DNA of 64,000 bases, from positions 1-64,000 of the forward strand of contig NZ_CVUA01000001.1 of NCBI RefSeq assembly GCF_001282785.1, written 5' to 3'. The first letter of the stretch is position 1. Each line of letters starts with the position of its first letter. Positions 59,528-64,000 of the stretch are shown one piece after another. The DNA comes from Halolamina sediminis (GTDB lineage: Archaea > Halobacteriota > Halobacteria > Halobacteriales > Haloferacaceae). The position numbers and the translations under genes are program-made. The notes beneath the pieces were generated by a model, which saw only the letters and a list, made by a program, of their open reading frames with translations, was not told the origin of the DNA and searched no databases.

Positions 59528-60566
59528 ATGGGTCGCTACCGATCGACTGTGAACCGAATCGTCGCCGTCACCATCGCGCTGCTCGTGGTCGCCGGAAGCG
59601 TTCCGGCAGCCGCTGCGTTCGCCGGCGGCGCCCAGACGACCGACACCGGGAGCGGGTCGGAGCCCGGCGCCGTCTTCGCCGGCGTCGTCGGCGTCCAAGG
59701 CGCCGAGGTGGACAACGAGATCGACCGCCGGGCGTTCGCCCAGCAGTTCGCGGCGGCGTCCTCGAACGACTCCAAGGCGGCGGTCGTCGCCGAGCAGAGC
59801 CGCCAGCTCCGCGACCGGCTCGACGAGCTCGAAGCGGAGAAAGATCGCCTCGAACGCGCCCACGAGAACGGGAGCATCGGCGAAGGTGAGTACCGCGCCC
59901 GCCTGGCGACACTCGGTGCCCAGATCCGGGCAGTCGAGCGCCAAGCCAACCGAACCGCGACCAGCGCGGCGTCGCTGCCAGAGCCGGCGCTCCGGGAGCA
60001 CGGCGCGAACGTGAGCGAGGTACGCTCGATCGCCCGGCAGGCTAACCGTACCGGCGGTGGCGAGGTCGCCGAGGCCGCCCGGCAGATCGCGGGCGAAGGG
60101 GTCGGGAACGGGCTCGGCCCGCCCGAGAACGCCGGCCCGCCGGAGGACGCGGGACCACCTGTAGACGCCGGGCCACCCAACGAAACCGGCCCGCCCCAAG
60201 GAAACGAAACTGGCCCCCCCGGAGAGGGTGACGAGCCTGGACCGCCCGACGATGTGGGCCCGGGCAGCGAGAACGGAACCGAGAACGGGTCGGACGCGAG
60301 GAACAGTACCGGCGGCCCGCCGAGCGACGGGGATGCCGAAGCGGGCCCGAACGGCGGGAACGAGACCGGCGGCGATGGTAACGCGCCCGACGAGACTGGC
60401 GGCGACAACGCGCGCGACGCTCGCGAACGGGACGACGGCGAACGCTAACAACGGTGCTGGGGAGGAAGGCGACAGTGAGAACGCTGACGGCGAGAACGAC
60501 GGGACTGAAACCGACGACAGCAAGACCGACGGAACCGAGACGGCGACGCCTACGGCGACGGCGTAA
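59528..60566 (+). CDS. Secreted coiled-coil protein with low-complexity tail (DUF7096-like), apparent frameshift
   Basis: A signal peptide (IVAVTIALLVVAGSVPAAAA) is followed by a helical coiled-coil part (QSRQLRDRLDELEAEKDRLE) and a long Gly/Pro/Asn/Glu tail with repeated GPP units. The frame that starts at ATG 59528 stops at 60448. Another frame carries on the same low-complexity style (NGAGEEGDSENADGENDGTE ending TATPTATA) to a TAA at 60566, so a one-base slip near 60395-60440 is likely. Without it the protein has 306 residues. Function is unknown; a cell-surface role is suggested by the export signal. Confidence 0.65.
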
Positions 60567-60581
60567 GCCGCAATCGACGGC

Positions 60582-62642
60582 TCAGAACTCCGCGTCGGGT
60601 TCGGGGGCGACGCCCTCGTCGCCCCCCTCGAGGTCGAACTCCTCTCTGAGTTCCCTGATCCGGTCGCGGATGTCCGCCGCGAGCTCGAACTCCAAGTTGT
60701 CGGCGGCAGCCTCCATGCGCTCTTCTAACTGCTCGATCTGCCGGGCAGCGTCGGCGGCGTCGCCGACCTCCGCGTTCGCGGCGCCGGAGGCGTCGGTCTT
60801 GCTCCCGGGGAGGTTCGTCTCGCCGATCTCCTTCTCGATCGTGGTCGGCTCGAATCCGTGTTCCTCGTTGTAGCGCTGCTGGATCGCCCGGCGGCGGCGG
60901 GTCTCCTCGATCGCACTGGTCATCGCGTCGGTGCGCTCGTCGGCGTACAGCACCACCTCGCCGTTGACGTTCCGCGCCGCCCGCCCCATCGTCTGGACGA
61001 GCATCGTCTCCGAGCGGAGGAACCCCTCCTGATCGGCGTCGAGGATCGCGACGAGGCTGACCTCGGGGATGTCCAGCCCCTCGCGGAGCAGGTTGATGCC
61101 GACGAGCACGTCGATCTCGCCCAGCCGGAGCGAGCGGATGATCTCGTGACGTTCGAGCGTGTCCGTCTCGTCGTGCATGTACGCGACGTTCACGCCCGCC
61201 TCCTCGAGGTACTCGGTGAGGTCTTCGGCCATCCGCTTGGTGAGCGTCGTCACGAGCGTGCGCTCGTCGCGCTCGATGCGGTCGTCGATGCGGTCCATCA
61301 GGTCCTCGATCTGCCCCTCCGCGCTCGTCACCTCGACCGCGGGGTCGACGAGGTGGGTGGGGCGGACGATCTGTTCGACGATCTGGTCGGACTGTTCGCG
61401 CTCGTAGTCGCCCGGCGTCGCGGAGACGTACAGCGTCTCGTCGGTCTTCGTCTCGAACTCCTCGAACGTGAGCGGGCGGTTGTCGTAGGCGGTCGGGAGG
61501 CGGAACCCGTTCTCGACCAGCGAGTCCTTGCGGGACTTGTCGCCCTCGAACTGCCCGCGGATCTGTGGCAGCGTCTGGTGGGACTCGTCGACGACGGTGA
61601 GGAACTCGTCGGGGAAGTAGTCGAGCAGCGTGTAGGGCGCCTCGCCCTGCTCGCGGTCCGAGAGGTGGACGGAGTAGTTCTCGATCCCCGAGCAGTAGCC
61701 CGTCTCCTGCAGCATTTCGAGGTCGAACGTGGTGCGCTCCTCGATGCGCTGGGCGGCGACGAGGTCGCCCTGTCGCTCGAAGTGGCGCACGCGCTCCTCC
61801 ATGAGGTCCTCGATCTCGGCCATCGCGTTCTGCAGGCGCTCCTCCGGGATCGAGTAGTGCTCCGCCGGGTGGAGGAGGACTGCCGGCTCCTCGCTGACGA
61901 CCTCGCCTTCGAGGGTGTTCACCTTCCGGATGCGGTCGATCTCGTCGCCCCAGAACTCCACGCGCACCGCGTAGCGGCCGTACATCGGGTATATCTCGAC
62001 GGTGTCGCCGCGGACGCGGAAGGTGCCCTGCGTGAAGTCGACGTCGTTGCGCTCGTAGTTCAGGTCGACGAGCCGGCCGAGCAACTCGTCGCGATCGATC
62101 CGCTGGCCCTGCTCGAGTTTCAGGGACATGTCGACGTAGTTCCGCGGATCACCCAGCCCGTAGATTGCGGAGACGGAGGCGACGACGATCACGTCCTCGC
62201 GAGTGAGCAGCGAGCGCGTCGCGGAGTGGCGCAGGCGGTCGATCTCGTCGTTGATCGAGGCGTCCTTCTCGATGAACGTGTCCGACTGCTCGACGTACGC
62301 CTCGGGCTGGTAGTAGTCGTAGTAGGAGACGAAGTACTCGACGGCGTTGTCCGGGAACAGCTCCCGGAACTCCTCGTACAGCTGGGCCGCGAGCGTCTTG
62401 TTGTGCGCGATGACGAGCGTCGGCTGCTGGATCTCCTCGATCAGCCACGAGACGGTGTTGGTCTTCCCCGAGCCGGTCACGCCCAGCAACGTCTGGCGGT
62501 CCATCCCCTCGCGGAACCCCGCGGCCAACTGCTCGATGGCCTCGGGCTGGTCGCCCGCGGGGTCGAAGGGGGCGTCGACGCGGAACGGGCGCTCGGCGTC
62601 GGGTCGGTCCGGCGACAGCGGACCGCTCTGGGAGTCGCTCAT
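60582..62642 (-). CDS. uvrB: UvrABC excinuclease subunit B
   Basis: The product has 686 residues from ATG 62642; the in-frame extension upstream has no role. It contains [17 protein letters not shown] (Walker A), [20 protein letters not shown] (beta-hairpin that probes DNA), [20 protein letters not shown] (DESH box), [50 protein letters not shown] and a C-terminal UVR domain ([20 protein letters not shown]). It works with UvrA and UvrC in repair of UV damage, which suits a sun-exposed phototroph. The genes for A and C are not in the window. Confidence 0.96.
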   Translation of the reverse strand: MSDSQSGPLSPDRPDAERPFRVDAPFDPAGDQPEAIEQLAAGFREGMDRQTLLGVTGSGKTNTVSWLIEEIQQPTLVIAHNKTLAAQLYEEFRELFPDNAVEYFVSYYDYYQPEAYVEQSDTFIEKDASINDEIDRLRHSATRSLLTREDVIVVASVSAIYGLGDPRNYVDMSLKLEQGQRIDRDELLGRLVDLNYERNDVDFTQGTFRVRGDTVEIYPMYGRYAVRVEFWGDEIDRIRKVNTLEGEVVSEEPAVLLHPAEHYSIPEERLQNAMAEIEDLMEERVRHFERQGDLVAAQRIEERTTFDLEMLQETGYCSGIENYSVHLSDREQGEAPYTLLDYFPDEFLTVVDESHQTLPQIRGQFEGDKSRKDSLVENGFRLPTAYDNRPLTFEEFETKTDETLYVSATPGDYEREQSDQIVEQIVRPTHLVDPAVEVTSAEGQIEDLMDRIDDRIERDERTLVTTLTKRMAEDLTEYLEEAGVNVAYMHDETDTLERHEIIRSLRLGEIDVLVGINLLREGLDIPEVSLVAILDADQEGFLRSETMLVQTMGRAARNVNGEVVLYADERTDAMTSAIEETRRRRAIQQRYNEEHGFEPTTIEKEIGETNLPGSKTDASGAANAEVGDAADAARQIEQLEERMEAAADNLEFELAADIRDRIRELREEFDLEGGDEGVAPEPDAEF

Positions 62643-62745
62643 TGGCGAGAAACAGGTGACGAACAGACTTGAGCGGCCCGGTCGTGGGAACCGTTCGCAC
62701 CGACGAACAGAACCGCTTTCCCGCCCGCGAACCGACGGGTCGGCC

Positions 62746-63015
62746 ATGTCCGAGGGCCGACTCCGAAGCGCGAGCGAGGCGCTCAGGCAGGCCAGCGCGG
62801 CCGCCGACGACGCGGAGATCCAGCGCCGGCTGTACGACCTCTCCGACCGGCTGGCCGGATTGGCGGCCGGCGACGAGAGTCCGGACGGTGACGACTTGAT
62901 GCAGCACCTCCACGCGCTCGGCGACCTGCGCGAGGCGACGAGCGGCGACGTGAGCGAACAGGTGGACGACGCGCTCGAAACCGTACGCGAGTACCGGGAG
63001 GAACTGGACGGCTGA
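62746..63015 (+). CDS. Small helical protein, first of two paralogues
   Basis: The product has 89 residues, mostly helical. [20 protein letters not shown] and [20 protein letters not shown] align with the next gene's product, with the same order of helices and length. It belongs to a small haloarchaeal family I associate with DUF7553. It diverges from uvrB by about 100 bp. Role unknown; a dimerising helical bundle is likely. Confidence 0.75.
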   Translation: MSEGRLRSASEALRQASAAADDAEIQRRLYDLSDRLAGLAAGDESPDGDDLMQHLHALGDLREATSGDVSEQVDDALETVREYREELDG

Positions 63016-63086
63016 GACCCGGAACAGGAGCGCTGGCGGGGAATGCCGGCCGAACGGCTTTGGCGCTTCGCGCCGAACCACCGCAC

Positions 63087-63359
63087 ATGGCCCGAGAGAA
63101 ACTGCAGACCGCGAGCGACGAACTCCGCGAGGCGGCCGAGTGCGCGACCGACCCCGAACTGCAGGAGCGGCTCGCCGAGCAGGCCGACCAGTTCGATCGA
63201 CTGGCGACCGCCGACCGCGGGCCGGATCAGGGGCGGCTCGCGCGCCACCTGAACGCGCTGTCGGATATCCGCGAGTCGCTGGACGGGGAGGCTGCGGCCC
63301 ACATCGACGACGCCGAGGAAGCGATCACGGCGTACCGCGGGACCGTCGGCGGGGTGTGA
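63087..63359 (+). CDS. Small helical protein, second of two paralogues
   Basis: The product has 90 residues. [40 protein letters not shown] and [20 protein letters not shown] parallel the preceding gene. The two lie 71 bp apart on the same strand, so they are tandem duplicates that have since diverged. Function is unknown. Confidence 0.75.
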   Translation: MAREKLQTASDELREAAECATDPELQERLAEQADQFDRLATADRGPDQGRLARHLNALSDIRESLDGEAAAHIDDAEEAITAYRGTVGGV

Positions 63360-63424
63360 CACCCCTCCGTTTCGTCTGGAGATCCTGAAAGGTAGGTCGA
63401 TCCAGGACGGGGAAACTGGTCGAC

Positions 63425-64000
63425 TCAGCAGACGTTCTTCGGTTCGACGCCCATCCCCTCCAGCGTCTCGACGTACCAGTCGTACGCGGCGTCGATCACG
63501 TCGGCGCCGACCTCGCTCGCGATCTCCCGGTCGGCGTCGTCCGTACAGTTCTCGGCGAGCAAGTCCGCCGCGTCGTCGCGGTACTCGCCCAGTTCCGAGC
63601 GGAACTCGCGGAACTCGTCGGCGCTCGTGCGGTCGGCGTCGCCGACGAAGAAGCCGACGAGCTGGCCCGCGAGCTCTTCGAGCACGAGCAGCGCGGCCGC
63701 GGCGCCGGCGAGTCGCTCGGTGTCGGTCTCACAGCCGTCGAGCGCGTCGGCGGTGATGGCCGCCGGGGAGTCGCTCGCTGCCTCGGTGTCGAAGTTCCCG
63801 GCAGACGTTGCCGCGAACACTGCGGCGTCGGCGAACAGGTCGGCCGCATCGTCCTCGCTCGTCTCTGCCCAGTCGTCGAGGACCGACGTGAGCGCGTGGA
63901 GTTCGCGTGCGGTGCCAGTCCGGACCGCGTCGCCGGTCATCTCGCCGTCGGTAAGCGCATAGACGGCTTTCGAGGAGCTCAGCCGCGAGAGTTCGGTGGC
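63425..64000 (-). CDS. Rubrerythrin-like protein, start outside the window
   Basis: The reading frame stays open to the window end, so the first part is missing; the reading at the edge is [20 protein letters not shown]. Helices follow: [60 protein letters not shown] and [18 protein letters not shown]. The pattern resembles the haloarchaeal branch of rubrerythrin-like proteins, but the Glu and His ligands expected for a di-iron site are mostly lacking, so a non-catalytic helper role is possible. Confidence 0.55.
   Translation of the reverse strand, partial: ATELSRLSSSKAVYALTDGEMTGDAVRTGTARELHALTSVLDDWAETSEDDAADLFADAAVFAATSAGNFDTEAASDSPAAITADALDGCETDTERLAGAAAALLVLEELAGQLVGFFVGDADRTSADEFREFRSELGEYRDDAADLLAENCTDDADREIASEVGADVIDAAYDWYVETLEGMGVEPKNVC

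Noticed and set aside
60858-62672. 604-codon plus-strand frame opposite uvrB
   Set aside because: Composition (VDLV, RRRVQ) is that of an antisense shadow; uvrB on the other strand has every family motif.

Overview
The window is chromosomal DNA of a halophilic archaeon. The signs are high GC, acidic proteins, archaeal ski2-type helicase and Cbf5/TruB, a 129-residue halobacterial-type 2Fe-2S ferredoxin, bacteriorhodopsin, and the haloarchaeal 2-oxoacid dehydrogenase operon. Genus cannot be fixed from the sequence; a bop-carrying, high-GC haloarchaeon is all that is supported.

Left edge (1-1.8 kb): three genes (an HNH-like zinc protein, a DUF192 protein and a universal stress protein) are all broken by small frameshifts. 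From 1.95 kb on, reading frames are clean, so this looks like poor sequence quality or locally decayed genes. A membrane histidine kinase follows.

3.09-17.55 kb: an integrated element that I interpret as a complete pleolipovirus-like provirus of about 14.5 kb, inserted in the 3' end of tRNA-Pro(GGG). The last 13 nt of the tRNA are repeated at the far end, 63 bp from a tyrosine integrase gene. The integrase is preceded by two small genes, the layout described for the SNJ2 integration system. One of them is a 57-aa zinc-finger protein. Then come a PhiH1-repressor-like winged helix, a cargo zone (a transglutaminase-like lipoprotein, a ribbon-helix-helix-like protein with candidate operators, a membrane-anchored unknown, an AbrB-type protein), and a co-directional structural block in pleolipovirus order (four-TM protein, secreted small protein, spike, Tat-signal protein, two-TM protein, P-loop NTPase). 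After a nuclease-like gene comes a hairpin-rich convergent spacer. A leftward operon (two zinc-finger proteins, a PD-(D/E)XK-like nuclease, a small membrane protein, a 553-aa putative replication protein) fills the right end. In the excised circle the right-end operon and the integrase operon would run the same way, and most other genes would run opposite.

17.6-29.5 kb: housekeeping genes. These are an AstE/AspA-like deacylase, cbf5/truB and cmk, a methyltransferase, two adjacent moeA genes (the second fused to a periplasmic-binding-like domain), an SGNH hydrolase, a HAD hydrolase, pterin carbinolamine dehydratase, hemA, an FxsA-like protein and tRNA-Ile(GAU).

29.7-34.6 kb: a phototrophy island, bat-bop-crtY-brp: regulator, proton pump, lycopene cyclase, and the beta-carotene-cleaving enzyme that makes retinal. 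The regulator carries a full LOV flavin-cysteine signature.

34.6-64 kb: a ski2-like helicase, a MATE exporter, lipA next to the four-gene pdhABCD operon, an ABC exporter, an unusual hairpin array (47.05-47.40 kb), a phosphohexomutase, hisI, PsiE-like and prepilin peptidase genes, and an ABC-2 transporter operon ending in its own winged-helix regulator, with a 35-bp palindrome upstream. These are followed by a FAD monooxygenase, ferredoxin, a 2'-5' RNA ligase-like protein, a membrane-anchored winged-helix protein, uvrB, two tandem small paralogues and a partial rubrerythrin-like gene at the right edge. All family names come from reading the protein sequences; no searches were run.
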